A stretch of 64,000 nt of DNA, taken from positions 372,001 to 436,000 of the forward strand of contig JANVFP010000013.1 of the NCBI GenBank assembly GCA_027919835.1, in the 5' to 3' direction. The notes below the pieces were generated by a model. That model was not told the origin of the DNA and made no database searches. It worked only from the letters and a program-made list of their open reading frames with translations. The position numbers and the translations under genes are program-made. Below are positions 1-12,634 of this stretch, piece by piece; the first letter of the stretch is position 1; each line of letters starts with the position of its first letter. Source of the stretch: Lentinula raphanica. Taxonomy: Eukaryota > Basidiomycota > Agaricomycetes > Agaricales > Omphalotaceae.

Positions 1-1051
1 TGAATATCAACTCGCAGTCGTTGATTTCTTCTTCCCAATCGGTCAACAAATTTCGGATGTCCTAATGTAAAGCCCTCAGTGAAGAATTTACCAGTTAGAT
101 GTTGTAGCATACATCTCGCAGTGCCTGCTCGCCATATCGTCGGAGCAATGCTCCCGCACTTTTTGCATTGCCTTTTGCATTATCATTGAGGCTTTGGGAA
201 CCACCTTGCTTTCTACGCGCTGTGGTTGTGTTCAGTGGATCGTCGTGGATGATACGGAATGGTCTTACTGGTATATCTGTGAAATGTCTTATGTCTTAGC
301 ACTTCCGTTTCTGGAACAGGCTTCTTGGATTTCTTAGCGTTGACTTCGACCTCTGCGGCTCTACTAACACGGACGATAGCTCCGGCGAAATGTCCTCCTG
401 CGACCATGAACATAGCCCAGCTGCGACCGTGAGGGACTGGTTCCTGCATGTCTTTCAATGCTTGTAGCTGACCATCCTCGGGCGTATCATACGGGAATAG
501 AGCTCGGTAGACACCGATCTGTGTAGAAGGAGGAGAATGGAACCAAGATATTGCAGTGCGAGGAACCCTCCTTTGCGACGTTTCAGGCGAATCTGACCTC
601 GCAGGTAGCTTTTGTTTGTTCACGAGTGTAGAAACCGCGTCGCGTTCGGAGTCGGAGCCTGTTTCTTCGTCACTAGATGATTCTGATCCAGACAAAGAGT
701 CCTCCAAAGCTGAGGAGACATCAGCTTTCAATACTCCGAGCGTTGCACAGTAAGCTAACCATCGATGAGTTGGTTGAAATCTGACTCTGACACAGGTTGA
801 CCACCATTGATCCTGTTTTTGACGTTATATCGATGCCAATCTGATCTGAAGTGCATCCTCTGCTCATTGATAGCAGAGAAAGAGATGCCAAGACATATGT
901 TGCATGCTAATGTTGCAGAAGTAGATGGAGGGGGAACGGTGTCCGAAGATGAAGGTTCTATCGCTTGTTGATTATCCGCGGCGAGAAAGTTTCGTGGTAT
1001 GAGTGAATGCAGGAAGTCTGGAGGCAAAGCGAAGACGTGATAGGCGGTCAT
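1..1051 (-). CDS. VMS1: VMS1/ANKZF1-type peptidyl-tRNA endonuclease (3' end outside window)
   Basis: Orthologue of yeast Vms1 and human ANKZF1, which release nascent chains from stalled 60S subunits by cleaving peptidyl-tRNA in ribosome quality control. The N-terminal part has a C2H2 zinc finger (CNIC, then H..DWHRYNVK). After a linker comes the VLRF1 release-factor domain: GGHFAGAIV, HKTFHRYT, then across an intron RRKQGGSQS and a KSAGALLRRY segment. The Gln of GGSQ corresponds to the catalytic Gln known in this family. Introns inferred: about 705-756 (branch CTGAT, acceptor CCTCAG), about 220-267, and one near 60-110; the last visible exon reads toward position 1. The first ATG in frame with the zinc finger is at 1051; the open frame further upstream lacks an ATG. 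The ankyrin and VIM regions expected at the C-terminus lie outside the window. It is divergent from SEC53 with about 180 bp between starts. Confidence 0.88.
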
Positions 1052-1233
1052 AATGAAGGTAGAAAAGGATCGTGTATCCTGCAATCGCCGATGATTCGAG
1101 TCTTTCTACAGTGCACCGGTTCCGAAGTTGTCTGCAGAAATTTAGTGGGCGCTTGACGTTAACGCGATTAGCGCCCAGTAAATTATATACCCCACTTACA
1201 CGACTTGAACACGACATACTATCTTCTCTTTGA

Positions 1234-2327
1234 ATGGTTGCCTCAGATTTCTCTGACAGACCCCTCAACAAGCTTGTGCTTTTCGATGTTGACAATACCC
1301 TCACTCTAGCTCGTCAGGTACAACCCTCTTGCACTTCATCCTAGATCGCTGAACATCTATAGCCTTAGTAGGCTATAACGCCAGCAATGACCAAAGTCCT
1401 TCAAGACCTCAAAAAGAAGGCTGTCATAGGGTTTGTTGGAGGCTCAGACTTTGTGAAGATCTCGGAACAACTTTCTGTCAATGGTAGCAATGGTAAGAGT
1501 TAATCGATCGTGAAACCGTGAAGGACCCAGTATCATGTCTGTTCCCAGTTGTTCAAGATTTCGACTACGGGTTTGCAGAGAATGGACTCACGGCATACAA
1601 ACTCGGAAAGCCTCTACCTTCTCAATCATTCATCAAATTCCTCGGTGAAGAAAGATATAAACCAATGGTCAACTTCATACTTCACTATCTCGCCGATCTG
1701 GATGTTCCGATTAAACGGTTTGATTTCCATCGATTGACGATATGATACCGTGTCGAACTTCTGCCCACAGGGGAACCTTTGTAGAATTTAGAAATGGGAT
1801 GATCAATGTCAGTCCTCTAGGGCGTAATGCAACGTTGGTGAATCCCCTCTTCGATGGTATATTTTGATCTAATATGAAGTCTATAGTATAGCAGAAAGGG
1901 ACGCATTCGAGGCATACGACAACGTGCGCTGCTAAAAACACGGTACTCTCTGAACTTCATAATCACCTCCTACCCAGATACACGGTATTCGAACCGCCTT
2001 CGTAAAGGTCCTCCAAGAGAAATTTGCAGACTACGACTTGACCTTTTCAATTGGAGGTAAAATCTCGTTTGACATATTCCCTCGTGGCTGGGACAAGACG
2101 TACGTCTTAAGACACGTTGAGCACGAAGGATTCGAGGAGATCCACTTCTTTGGTGACAAAACATACAAGGTATGATCTATACGTTCCTCACAGTCGCTAC
2201 CTTCTCATTCACTGTATAATAGGGTGGCAATGACTATGAGCTTTTCATAGATCCTCGCACAGTTGGACATTCTGTTGCAAACCCTGAAGATACTATCAGG
2301 CAACTGAAAGAAATCTTCCAGATATGA
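1234..2327 (+). CDS. SEC53: Phosphomannomutase
   Basis: Cytosolic phosphomannomutase of the HAD superfamily (PMM/Sec53), converting mannose-6-phosphate to mannose-1-phosphate for GDP-mannose, N-glycan, O-mannosyl and GPI-anchor synthesis. Exon 1 (1234-1317) carries HAD motif I in the form DVDNTLT. Exon 2 starts at 1372 (AITPAM...GFVGGSD). Later exons give [15 protein letters not shown], the substrate-binding segment [44 protein letters not shown] and the C-terminal DPRTVGHSV. At least five short introns are needed; each joins in frame. The end is a TGA after KEIFQI. One difference from the usual motif is Asn where most PMMs have Gly (DxDGT); the two Asp residues and the Thr are kept, so activity is expected. 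Convergent with POL3, 166 bp away. Confidence 0.95.
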
Positions 2328-2493
2328 TACCGAGAAGCTTTGTTTGCTCTAATAAATCATACATCGACGAAATATCATGGTATTCATATGACATGCAACC
2401 AAGGAACTACATAGCGATACACGAGCGAAATAAGTTATAGACTCGACATCAACATCTTCATACATTTGGGACTATGATCTCAGAAGTCCACAA

Positions 2494-5400
2494 TCACCAT
2501 GAATCAGTGTCGAAGCGCTCCAAAACAGCGTTAGCATCTTCTACATCCTTCTGTGCTTTCTTTCGCATATAGAAGATCGGACAGTCCTTGCTGGTGCAAA
2601 GAACATCCTAAATGATTGTGCTACGTTAGTAACGACCAAAACAGAAATCTGGATAAACGAGCCTGATGAAGGGAACCTTGACAGCGTTGGCACTGTGTCC
2701 ATAGACGAGAGAACCTGATCTGAAGTTCTGAAGCAGAAGACACCTGTTTTTGATATAGTTCGCCCATCCGCGGTCGACAATTTTTGCAAACAGCACTATT
2801 TTCTAGAACAACCCATCATGAACCCGAAGCATGAAGGCCTGATTGACGTATACTCACTGTGTGTACTATTGTTCGCACGAAGAGCGGTCTTACACCCAAG
2901 ACAAGTCACGGTCTTGACTGCAAACTTCATCAGCCCACCCACTGTGGGTGTGGCAATCTGGATTGTTCGAGTATGCTCGCCAGTCACTAAACGTCGATTA
3001 GTACCATGGAAGGACGAGCAGTAAGAAAGACTTCTACAGAGAGATGACGCCTTTTCACCAAGGATGGGTTCGAAGATCCTCATCAGAGGTTTTGAGAGCT
3101 GATTGTCGAGATAATATCTGGTGTCGATTGGAATGTTGTTGTCCAGCACATATAATGGGTCCTCGGCATTTTCGTACGCCGCAGCACCTAGGTGGACTTA
3201 GGACGATGATCGAACAGGAAGTACATGACTGACATACCTTTCATGCCCTTCACAATGACATACGCGACCCGATCGCCGAGCGCTGGAGCAGAGCCAGCGT
3301 CTCGCTTTTTCATTCTCTTTGCAAGCTCATCGTGAGCTTGTTTGCCAGCATACTCTGGAACACATTCAGAACGCAGAATCAAGATAGTTGACAATCCCTA
3401 CCTGTCTTTGCTAGCGCCTTGGTGATGACAAGTTGAGACATATCGACCTTGTTCTGGAGTAGGTCAGAGATGGTCTGCTTCACATATCTGTGTACAATGT
3501 AAAATGTTTCATGAAATGTCCAACGCAATGATTATCAGGCACTCACTCTTCAGCGCCCTTCACGTCCCGATTAATGAGCATCTTGTTGAGACAAGTCTCT
3601 ATGACGGTGGACACTAGACGACAATTGTCCCGCCGCACAGTCTATAGAAGATTGAGAGCTGGAAAAAGGTAGCATGATATATGATCCGACCTCGATACCC
3701 TTAGAATCCATCTTGTCGTACTTTTCAGGTCGAGTCCAATACAGGCCTGCATACCGCTTTTTGCTGATGAGGAGGTAAGGATAATAGACTTTCTCGAATT
3801 CAAGCTTGATAGGTTTGACGAATTTCGATGTGACAAAATCAGCGGCTTCGCTACCTGATCGACCAGCATGATTTAAGATGAAATTGACAGGGAAGAGCGA
3901 AAAGGTTATACCGAGAGCCATCACCTTTGTTAGGTCTGTAGGGCCAAAACGCACCATGACTGAGTCGGTGTCCCCATAAATAACTTTAGCATCAAAAGTG
4001 TGGCCATTGGCAGTACTATATTCTGCCTCAACTTCCTATAACGCTATCGTGAATATACTTGCAGGGTATTTGAATTGTGTACACACCTGCTTCGTCTTCT
4101 CAATCATTTGACGACCATAAGCAGTGACGCTGGAGGAGATAGCCAGACATGGCAATTTACCAATAGTGGCCCCGGTAAAGCCATAAACGGAATTAGCGCT
4201 GACCTGCGAATCGAGGATTAACACGCCGTTCACAAACAAACAGACAAGTGCGATAGCACCTTCAACGCAAGCTGTCGCCCATCGAGAACTGCACGTTTGA
4301 ATGGATCAGTTTCCTTCTTTAAATCTGCCTTTGCACGCTTTCGCGCAGCTATTAGGTCCTCCAAGATTGTTGGTAATAGTCCTTTGCGCTTCTGAGAGGT
4401 GGCAAACAAATCTGATAGTGGAAATGGGACCATTTAACTACCACGAGGAAGTTAACGACGCACCATTATTGGGCGTTTGGATGTAATCTTGATCCTTAAC
4501 TAGTCCGAGCCGTTCAATCGTGGCCTTGTCCAGAAGTGTCGTGTAGCAGAGATTGTGTGCCATCATGATAGATGGATATAGTGAGCTAAAGTCGAGAGTA
4601 GCGATGGGGACATCATAGTAACCCTTATGAGGCTCTATGACCGTTGCACCTTCATACTGATCATCGGTACCTAGGCTCAAGTTGTTAACGCAAAAAAATG
4701 AGAGGTCATGATAGCTACATTACCTTCACCCTTCATAGCAGGAACGATGTAACCATCGTCGTTCGCTTTGCGAAACAATTGGGACAAGACTTTGATTGAT
4801 TGTCCCCGCGCAAGAAGATAGTTGAAGGGCACTCCAGTAACACGGGCCATCTCGATGTAATTGACAAAGCACATGAGTTTGTCGAGCAGACGTTGTGGAA
4901 GGTAGGCATCCTTCAAGCAATAGACAGCCAAACGACGCCGCGATTCTGGAGTCCCATTCTGTAACTCTGTGATGACAGAATGGTGTACGTCCTCTTTCTG
5001 TTCCCCTAAGAAATGTGCACAAACAGAGTTCAGGGTGTAGCTACGCAATTTGTGCTCGCGTTGCATGAACTGCAGCACATCGAGCTGCAAGCGGCCGTCA
5101 AGAGGAGTCTCCTTGGAGTCCCGCTGCCCGTACGCTTTTGATGAGAAGTGGGTGTCCTTCACCTTGGTCTGCACGTCTGGTATACGGTAAGAACAACTTC
5201 CTGGCCATAGCGAAACACTGTACCTCGAAGCCGTCCCAGATACGGGAACCTCTGCGATCCCAGCTCCTTGGCACGATCAATCAGGTAAGGAAAATCGAAG
5301 CCCGCGATGTTATATCCAATGACAAGGTCAGGGTCAACTTCTTCCACGAAGTCTCTCCATGCTTCTAGCATCTTCTGTTCGTCTTCGAATGACAAGATTT

Positions 5401-6758
5401 GAGATCCAACAATATGCGAGCACGAATTCAACGTGAAGACATTTCGAATGAAGGGCTGTGTCTCTCCTTGTCGAGTGACCATGTTGGCAATTTGGATGAC
5501 TGGATCTTCGTCAGCGGTGGGGAAGCGACCTGGCTTTCCGGCACATTCAATATCAAAACTGAGAATACGAAGAGGAGCAATCTTGGACCATTCTCCTTCC
5601 GGTGCATGCGAAATGAACGCATTCCATTTGAGTCTGATTTCGATTTGACAATGAGACTTTCGTTTCTGCATGGGCACCAGCTGGTATTGACCTGCTGGTA
5701 CTTCAATCCAGTTCATCCCTACGACTCGTGCGTCAATCATGAATCGGAGGGTATACGCGATGTTGCTTTCAAAAGTGGGATAAGACTCTCCAATCACTGT
5801 AGTGAAGAAACCTCGGAAAGTACATTCGCCTCTTTCAAAAAGGCGTGATTACCAGGATCGTTTGTTAGTCACAAGAAGGAACAAGGCAACATGTATACTC
5901 ATCTCGTACTTTCGGGAGAGTTCTTGAATCCGAAATTGTGAGCTTCATAAAAGGATTCATTGAATCGCCTCGATAACCCCACAAAGAGCGTCTGTTAACA
6001 GTTTCGATTCTTCTGACAGCCCCTGAAGATGTCAAGCTCTGTGGTGGCATGAGTCCCTTGACATGGGGATGGCATGAGCAGAAACCTACATTTAGATAGT
6101 CTCTAAACGGCTCTATGTCTTCATTTTGAAATCCACGCGGTACAGGAACATAGAAATATGGGAGGAAATCATAAATATGGGCGAGTACACTGTGTCCAGT
6201 CTGGAAATAGTCAGAATGATTCACAGTTATTACTTGATACCTACTTCCGTGACTCCAAACATTCGGAAGGAGGCATAATTCCCTTCCCCGCTCTCCTCAA
6301 TATCAATTTGCTGAAAGACTGGTCGGCCCTATGAGAGAACTATGCCGCGGTGGAAGACCGCGACGCGTACCAATTTTATCCACGTTCTCGTTTATCTCAT
6401 GGAGCGTAGGACGCGCCCATTGATCAGCACCTCCTTCGGCAGCTGCAGAGAGCCAAATACGTCAGAGCCTGGTCTCGGTGTCAGTTATGATTAGTGTGCG
6501 CACCGCGTTTTCCATCCTTCTCCTCTTTTAACCTTTCCAAAACCGTGGCAAATGAGGGTTGGTTCTGCGTTTGTGATTTCTGCGAAAACGACTGCTCAAT
6601 CTTTCGCTTCTTAGCCGCAGGTTCCTTGTCGCTGTCAAGCACCGGTTTTGTTCTGTCAAGGCTAACACTGAGATAGCGCGTCGATTGATGAGGCAGTGAA
6701 TTAAGAACCTTGAACGAGGCATATTGGCTTTGTTGGAGGTTAATGGAGTTGGAGGCAT
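2494..6758 (-). CDS. POL3: DNA polymerase delta catalytic subunit
   Basis: Catalytic subunit of replicative DNA polymerase delta, a B-family polymerase of the nuclear replisome. Seen in order: a basic N-terminus with KKRK and a PCNA-type QSF segment; the N-terminal domain ([21 protein letters not shown]); exonuclease motifs ([13 protein letters not shown], then [12 protein letters not shown]); polymerase motif A ([10 protein letters not shown]), motif B (NSVYGFTG) and motif C (YGDTDSVMV); and C-terminal Cys clusters CysA (starting CLGC) and CysB (ending CTSKDC) that bind zinc and Fe-S. It ends with DTDSW and TGA. The start is placed at 6758: a 50-nt first exon joins a 57-nt intron (GTTCTT...TTGACAG) and re-enters the [10 protein letters not shown] frame exactly. 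An ATG at 6846 in the second frame would need no intron but gives an unlikely N-terminus. Many short introns. Confidence 0.95.
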
Positions 6759-7258
6759 GAGCAGGAAGTAGGGTGAGAGGGAACAAGAGAAGAATCGCGT
6801 GGCCCTCTGCGTGGTGCGTGATAGAAAACGCGAATGTCAAGGACAAAGGATACGACGTGACCTGACGTGATACGACGTGATATCACTCATCAGCGTGACT
6901 GACCGTCACACGGTACACCCTTCAACGAATTTCGGAAGATTTCAGAAATCGTACATGATTTCATTGGGCTTCCAGATGATTCAGATTTGACGATTTGATG
7001 GTGCGATGCTTGAGGCAGATGAACTTGAGGCACACGCGTTCCGACTGCAAAGAACTTGGTGGATAACGTTGATTGGAAAACTATAGAAAACTATGCTACA
7101 ATTGTTGGTATCGATGAATACAAGATGTACGATGGAAGCAGATGATTCGATGTGAATAAAAGATATTTGCGAAAGGAAAATGATACAAGGTATAAATCAT
7201 TACAGATCGTAGAACGAAACGTTGCGACTGAAACGAGAAATTCAGAGCCCGCCGGGTT
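6759..7258. promoter_or_regulatory. POL3 upstream region / GT90 gene 3' flank, with 10-bp repeats and an ACGCGT site
   Basis: This 500-bp gap between the POL3 start and the end of the glycosyltransferase gene (both on the minus strand) has no supported gene. It holds three head-to-tail 10-bp units at 6851-6880, each ending GACGTGA, about 95-120 bp upstream of the POL3 start. It also has one ACGCGT (about 7033-7038), the core bound by MBF at replication genes in other fungi. Function is inferred from motif and position only. Confidence 0.4.
6851..6880. repeat. Three 10-bp tandem units ending GACGTGA upstream of POL3
   Basis: First and third decamers are identical, the middle one differs in its first three bases and gives TGACGTGA, close to a CRE/ATF site. 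Confidence 0.7.
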
Positions 7259-9809
7259 TCACACCTTCATCGTCATGCCTTGTCGGTCGACCGAGTTCAA
7301 CCGGGCCCACTCGAGAGCAAGCCGATAGACGTAAGCTTCCATGTCAACCTTCCGAGCGATGGTGTTCTTCCACTTCTTGCCCGCCTGAGCAATGTGTTGT
7401 AAACGCGCATCACCGTCAGGGGCACCAGGGATAGCAGGGATCTTAGTGCCAGGAGGAAAAAGGGGTGCACCAGTTTCAGGATCAACGGCATCTCCGTACA
7501 CTTCTTCAACGACCTCTGCAGGAATGCCGGAGAAATAACCGAAGATATTGTAGATTTCTTCGTACGAAGATGAGAGAGGGATGTAGTGCAACCAAGGTTC
7601 GATCCAATCAGAGAAGAACTCTTCGTAGACAGTGCTTTTGACCGGCACTGAGTCGGATGCAAGGAATGACATAAATCGTCCTGAGTAGGACATTCCGTCA
7701 AGGTCAAGCAAATATTTGTACTGCCAATGATTGCCTGAAATAACCGATCAGCATCTTGACCAGTAACATTAAGAAGATTGAAATTACCCAAAGAAACACC
7801 ATCGGCGAATCTATGTTCCTCTTTGAGCTTCTTCAAACCTCCTGGATATTGGTTGGCATTCGAGGCTTTCACGAAAGCGACATCCATCAGAGCTTTGTTC
7901 AATGCGGCAATCGGAATTTTGTGTGCTCTGAGAGGTGCATCGACGTTGGTAGGGCTGCGAGGAGTACCAGATGATGATATGGAGGTAGACGAAATGTTTG
8001 CAATTGGGTTTGTGTTGGGTACCCAAATTTCGACGTCGCCTTCAGCATCCCAATCTGCCATACGAACAGCCCGATGGCGTTGATAAAGGGCAGCGAACCC
8101 TGCAGGAGAGTTACCCCCACCAGTAGTAGCTCCGCGCCAGAAGATCTTGTTCCGCTTGCTTTCTTTTCCAGTTTTACTATTCCTCGGAGGGTTGGATGTA
8201 TTGTTGTGACCATCGAAATCGGGATCAATTACTACAAAGATGATTAGCAAGTGAGGCGAATCACAGATTGAACTTGGACGTACTAAGGTCACGATCGTCA
8301 ACACCACCTTGACCGTCAGGTCCGGCGTCAGTCAAATCACCCCAGGCAACCTCACCGAGGTCAACCGAATGAACTTTCTGATTGGCTTTGTCCCAACCGT
8401 ATGTGTATGCCTTCGTAGAACCATAGTAGTAGTGAGACGGAATCTTGTCACGAATGAGTCAAGTTTGTATCGGAATAAAAATTGAAGAAGAGAATATACC
8501 TTGATATCACCGAAACCCTTCGCTCTGGCGGGACTGAGTACAGGGTAGAGGTCATCCAAAGTACGCCAGTCACTGAAGAAGTGGCCCTGAGTGTAATGGA
8601 GATGGGGTTGTTCGCAAAATGAGACCGTATCGAACGAAGTCGAAGAACTGAATGCAAAGGGGTTTGGCACGGTCGCATCTATGAAACGAAGGTGAGGAGC
8701 ATGAAACAAATCATGATCAATTCGAACTGACCATCAGTACTTCCCGTAACGAGGTGATGATGCGAAGGAGAAGCACCTTCGACTAACGCGCTGCGTATGC
8801 TGGCGTACGATTTCCTTGCGGGAGATGTAGGTGGGCAAGTGCGACGCCATTTGTCCCAGACATTCCCGGCCCCTCTCCAGTCGGGGTGGAAATTAGAGAG
8901 AGGGTGAAGAGTGTCTTTAGTGTCGTGAGGGGCAGTGTCTTCAATGTAGGAGCGGTTACCCATCCCAAGACCGATCTTCTCACCAGTTGTTCCTCCCTGT
9001 CCAGCGACCGCCCATCGATCCCAAGGTATGATGACTCTGCCTTCAGCTTTGGCATTGACAGGAAAGTCCATGTCAGGTAAATTCGCAACGGATGAGCCTA
9101 GCATGGCTTTCAGGCCTTGAGCTCGAGCGGATACTTCGTCGTCGATGAATCCATCTTTACTGATTGAGATGGTGGAGAGATTGCCATTACGGATCTGAAC
9201 GATGTCGATCGAGGCGACACTAGCAACTTCAGCGATCCGTCGTCGCATTTCGTGTCCACCACCCAAAGCCCACCCTTGACGGTCCAAACCGGATCCAGGA
9301 CGGGATGGGTCTTCGTCTCCGTCTGTGAAATCCCCCAATTCCTTCTGACCCCTCAAAGCGTAGAAAGGGGCCAAATCGTGCATGAGAGTATCGTATTCGT
9401 CGACTAGAACGACATTGTTCTTCATTGCAAACTCCCACCATTTGTCAAATCCTTTGGGAGGAGACATGCCAAATCGGTGTTTGTACTCCTCGATAGCTTC
9501 GGACAACGTTTTCGACTGTTTGTCGATCTTGGCTTGGAAGCGCTCCTCAGCCTCTTTCATCTTGCGGGTGATGGGATGTGTTGAGTAGCTAAGGGCAGAC
9601 GGATGACCGGAAGTGACCGGGGAGGAAGAGGTGAACGATGATATAGGGATCCCAACGGGCATACCAGTTTTGAAAACGGTAACGGTAGAGCAAGCAAGCA
9701 AAGTTAGAATGAGTAGTGGTCGCCATCTTCTTTGTGAAAACCGATGTTGATTAGAGATTGTCCACGGTGAATCGCTAGGGACACGGGTAAGCATAGGACG
9801 AGTAGACAT
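7259..9809 (-). CDS. Glycosyltransferase family 90 (CAP10-like) type II membrane protein
   Basis: A CAP10/GT90-family glycosyltransferase, related to Cryptococcus capsule xylosyltransferases and animal POGLUTs; expected in the secretory pathway lumen. The N-terminus has a short basic stretch followed by one hydrophobic segment (about residues 30-46, LLILTLLACSTVTVF), fitting a type II signal anchor. A stem with Glu/Lys-rich helix follows, then the catalytic domain: PSHYYYGSTKAY, NKIFWRGATTGGG, HRFADG, and the signature KYLLDLDGMSYSGRFMSFL followed by SVPVKST, FFSDWIEPWLHYIPL and a C-terminal Leu/Arg-rich helix (YVYRLALEWARL). At least three introns; the first (donor near 8733) joins STD to ATVPNPFAF, and one near 8448-8500 joins GFGDIK to IPSHYYY. 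Start ATG at 9809, stop at 7259. The sugar and acceptor cannot be read from sequence. In a mushroom this is more likely a wall or glycoprotein enzyme than a capsule enzyme. Confidence 0.85.
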
Positions 9810-10570
9810 TGTAGATGTTGTAGATAAGGTTGAGTTGGTTGAGCATGGGATGAAGAGAGCACCTTTTATAACCCATCCGCTCCCCTGACTCAGCCAAGAT
9901 ATCTGAGACCATTGGTCTAGGCATCGTGCAAAGAGGCTCTAGGCAGAAACGTCGCAGTGAGACTCAGACAAAGCATTCGGGGGAGTCAGGAGAACACGGG
10001 GGTAAGGGGTAGCGGGAGAGTAGGAGGTGACGGAGGTGGAACGACTAGGGAAAGACGAGCAGGAAGCGATAACAGATATGCAGGAAGCGTTCATTATGCA
10101 TTGTGCTAGCTTCACGTTGGCTATAATAGGTGAACGTTCAGAACGTCGATCTGCACATTCCCGGAGTGGCATCCACAGGGGCAGTGCCTACGCTTCTCCT
10201 TGGCAGAGACGAGTCATGGCATCGAGAGTGTTCCTATTCTCTGCCCGGGGACGATCCGTGGAGAAAACACTCAGTGAGAGTAACGAAAGAACAATGAATT
10301 CACAGTGAGAGACTACAACCAGCGATCATCGAGGCACTATATGCTTATGTAATGTATGGGCCATGTACCGCTGCAGAATTGAGTCGTTGCTCCCCAATTG
10401 CCAGTGGTGTTGTCTCTTTCTGCTATCTACATACACCGTCTGAGCTGCGTTCAGAATGGGATGCTGAGATAGAGCTTTCCGGAAATAATTCCTTAGAGAT
10501 ATTTATGTATAGTGATTTATTTACACGACTCGACCGAGTAAAGGGAACTTGGAAGGCGTGGATACAAGTA
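9810..10570. other. Intergenic region, no gene seen
   Basis: About 760 bp between the start of the GT90 gene and the 3' end of ARP9, both on the minus strand. It should hold the GT90 promoter and the ARP9 terminator. The open frames here are short, overlap one another on both strands and show no recognisable protein. Confidence 0.5.
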
Positions 10571-12266
10571 CTACAAAAGTGCAGGGGACATTTCGATGAC
10601 AGAATGTGGTCCTTTCTGACTGTAATCAACCTTCGAGACAAAATTCTTACCATGAGTATCGCTGAACGTGAGCTACCAATCAATTAGTGAGCAAAGACTG
10701 AGAGATGGAAATGATCAGACCAACTTTAGCAACAATACTGCATCCTAAGAAGGCAGCGAATCCTTCCCCGGTGTCACGATACTCAGGATAATACTCTGGC
10801 AAGTAGAGAATCTTTATGGACTTTGGTTGAACATCCGTTTGGAGATCGGGCTGGGCTACGTAGGGCGATAAACGAGATTGCAATGCCACGGCGATGCCTA
10901 TGAAAACTCAGCTATCAGGAGAAGACTGTGGTGAGAACAACGTACCTTTAACATGTCTAGTCAGGTCGCCAGTGACCAATAGACCTTGCCAAATATACTG
11001 CCTCATGTCCACATCCGTTTGACGCAGTGCACGCCCTACCGCATCTTGTAACGAAACAAAGCCGTCGCTCTGCCCTATTCCACTCAGTGAATTAGGATCG
11101 AACAGCGGCTCGCAAAGCCTGTGTCTTTCTTTCCCTAAAGTAACTGATTTATCGCGAAACTGGATGGTGACTAAGTCCAAAGCCTCAATCTCTCTTGCCC
11201 TTGCCTGTTCCGCTGCCGACGCTTTCGCATTCGCTTTTTTCTTCATTCCAGATTCGATGACAGCCTTCTCCTTCCCCGCCACAACGATCGCAGCGATATC
11301 CGTAACACCTTCGTCGTCAGGAATGGCTGTCTCTCCGTCTGAAGGTATTTTGACATAGCCTTCTTCTAGTATCTGTTTCACCAGAGCAAGCAGAGTCTCT
11401 TGTATAGTTTCCTCAGTGGGTGTTTCGGATTCAGGAGGAAATAGGGTCTTCATAAGAGATGAATTGGTTTGTCGGAGGATGTGAACAAGGTGATTCTGAC
11501 AGTCTCGAATACCTAAGCGGATAGTATCGCATGCGTGTCTTTGAATGAAACCATCATAGATGGGCGTTATATCCGTCTTGTCGTATTCAATATCAACGAC
11601 CACGCCGCTGAGACTCGTCGTAGAGTAGATTTGCGCCATAGGACGTTCGAGTATAGCAAAACCAGCGACATTGAATCGTTCAAAGAATAGTTGGCATACC
11701 CTCTCATACGTATCTCGGGAGAGACCTGGGTACATCGAAAGCAAAATAGGCGATTCGTTCTGTGCACGCCGTCTTTCTAACTGATTGAACAAAATGTATT
11801 TCCTGGATTCATGTCGGACATGATTTCCATACGAACAATTGATCACTCACCAAATAGCTTCAGCTTGAGTCCAGTCCCTGACATCGCCATCTGCAAAGGG
11901 CCATGATATTGCGATATCCTGTCCGGCAGCGAGCGCGTCATCTAATTGAGTGCCGACTAGATAGTCGTTGACAGACGCGTTCGGTGGTGCTATGAGTGGT
12001 AGCGAAGATATTCTGCTAGATACAGCACCATTTTTAGAGGATTGTGTGTCGGATTGAATGTCGTTAGTGTTAAATGAGCTTTTGCGAAGCCCAACGCGTG
12101 CTTGAATGATCTTGATAGAGGAATGTTCGTTCGCCAAGCTTTCTCGACAGCAATCACATTGACTCACCACTGATGGAGTCTTCAAGAGTTCGTGAAGCCC
12201 TAAACCAGCTCTGATGACGGTCCTTGCAGTCTCGATCACTACAACAGAAGCGTCTCGAAGAGCCAT
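10571..12266 (-). CDS. ARP9: Actin-related protein Arp9-like (SWI/SNF and RSC subunit)
   Basis: A divergent actin-fold protein resembling fungal Arp9, a nuclear subunit of SWI/SNF- and RSC-type remodellers. The N-terminus reads VVVIETARTVIRAGLGLHELLKTPS. Then come a charged insert, DYLVGTQLDDAL, FFERFNVAGFAILERPMAQIYST (the actin subdomain equivalent), VVVDIEYDKTDITPIYDG, a long Lys/Ala/Glu-rich insert (KKKANAKASAAEQARARE), LCEPLFDP, and the C-terminal actin-like VTGDLTRHVKG, YYPEYRDTGEGFAAFLGCSIVAK and FSDTHGKNFVSKVDY. The last exon is reached through an intron just after SIVAKV, giving a stop at 10571-10573. The start is placed at the second in-frame ATG (12266, MALRDASV), because the first (12326) adds 20 residues unlike the family. 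The normal actin ATP-binding residues are poorly kept, as usual for Arp9. Confidence 0.78.
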
Positions 12267-12634
12267 GAATTGGAAGATGGGGTAGGTAGAGAAAACTGGA
12301 AGAACGTCAAGTTCAATTCGGCTCAAAGCCTCTCAAAGCCCACGTGCAACGAAAATATTCATGGATCCCAGGATCGGAAATCGAATCAAGTATTCTGGCA
12401 CGATACTTAGTAGTCGAGAGAAGTTATTGTTATCATAACATGACGATGGCATATACGGTGCGGTACATAGTTACAATTCCATAACGACATGCGTAGGGTG
12501 AGAATAAGCCGATCTCGACCATTTTCAAAAGTCATCCTCCTTGAACTTGTTCAGCAGCGAAGAGAATGCGACATGCTTGCAGCACTCTTCAGTGTGAGGA
12601 AGGTGAAGAAGAGCATGGCGAGCCTTTCATAAGA
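12267..12634. other. Intergenic region, ARP9 promoter / RPL30 3' flank
   Basis: About 370 bp between two minus-strand genes. It should hold the RPL30 terminator and ARP9 promoter. No gene or repeat was seen. Confidence 0.45.

Noticed and set aside
5399..5848. Plus-strand frame of 149 codons
   Set aside because: Antisense to the POL3 exonuclease exon, which carries clear catalytic motifs.
6759..6846. Upstream ATG for POL3 at 6846
   Set aside because: It would add a hydrophobic stretch unlike polymerase delta; the exon at 6758 joined through a 57-nt intron gives a better N-terminus.
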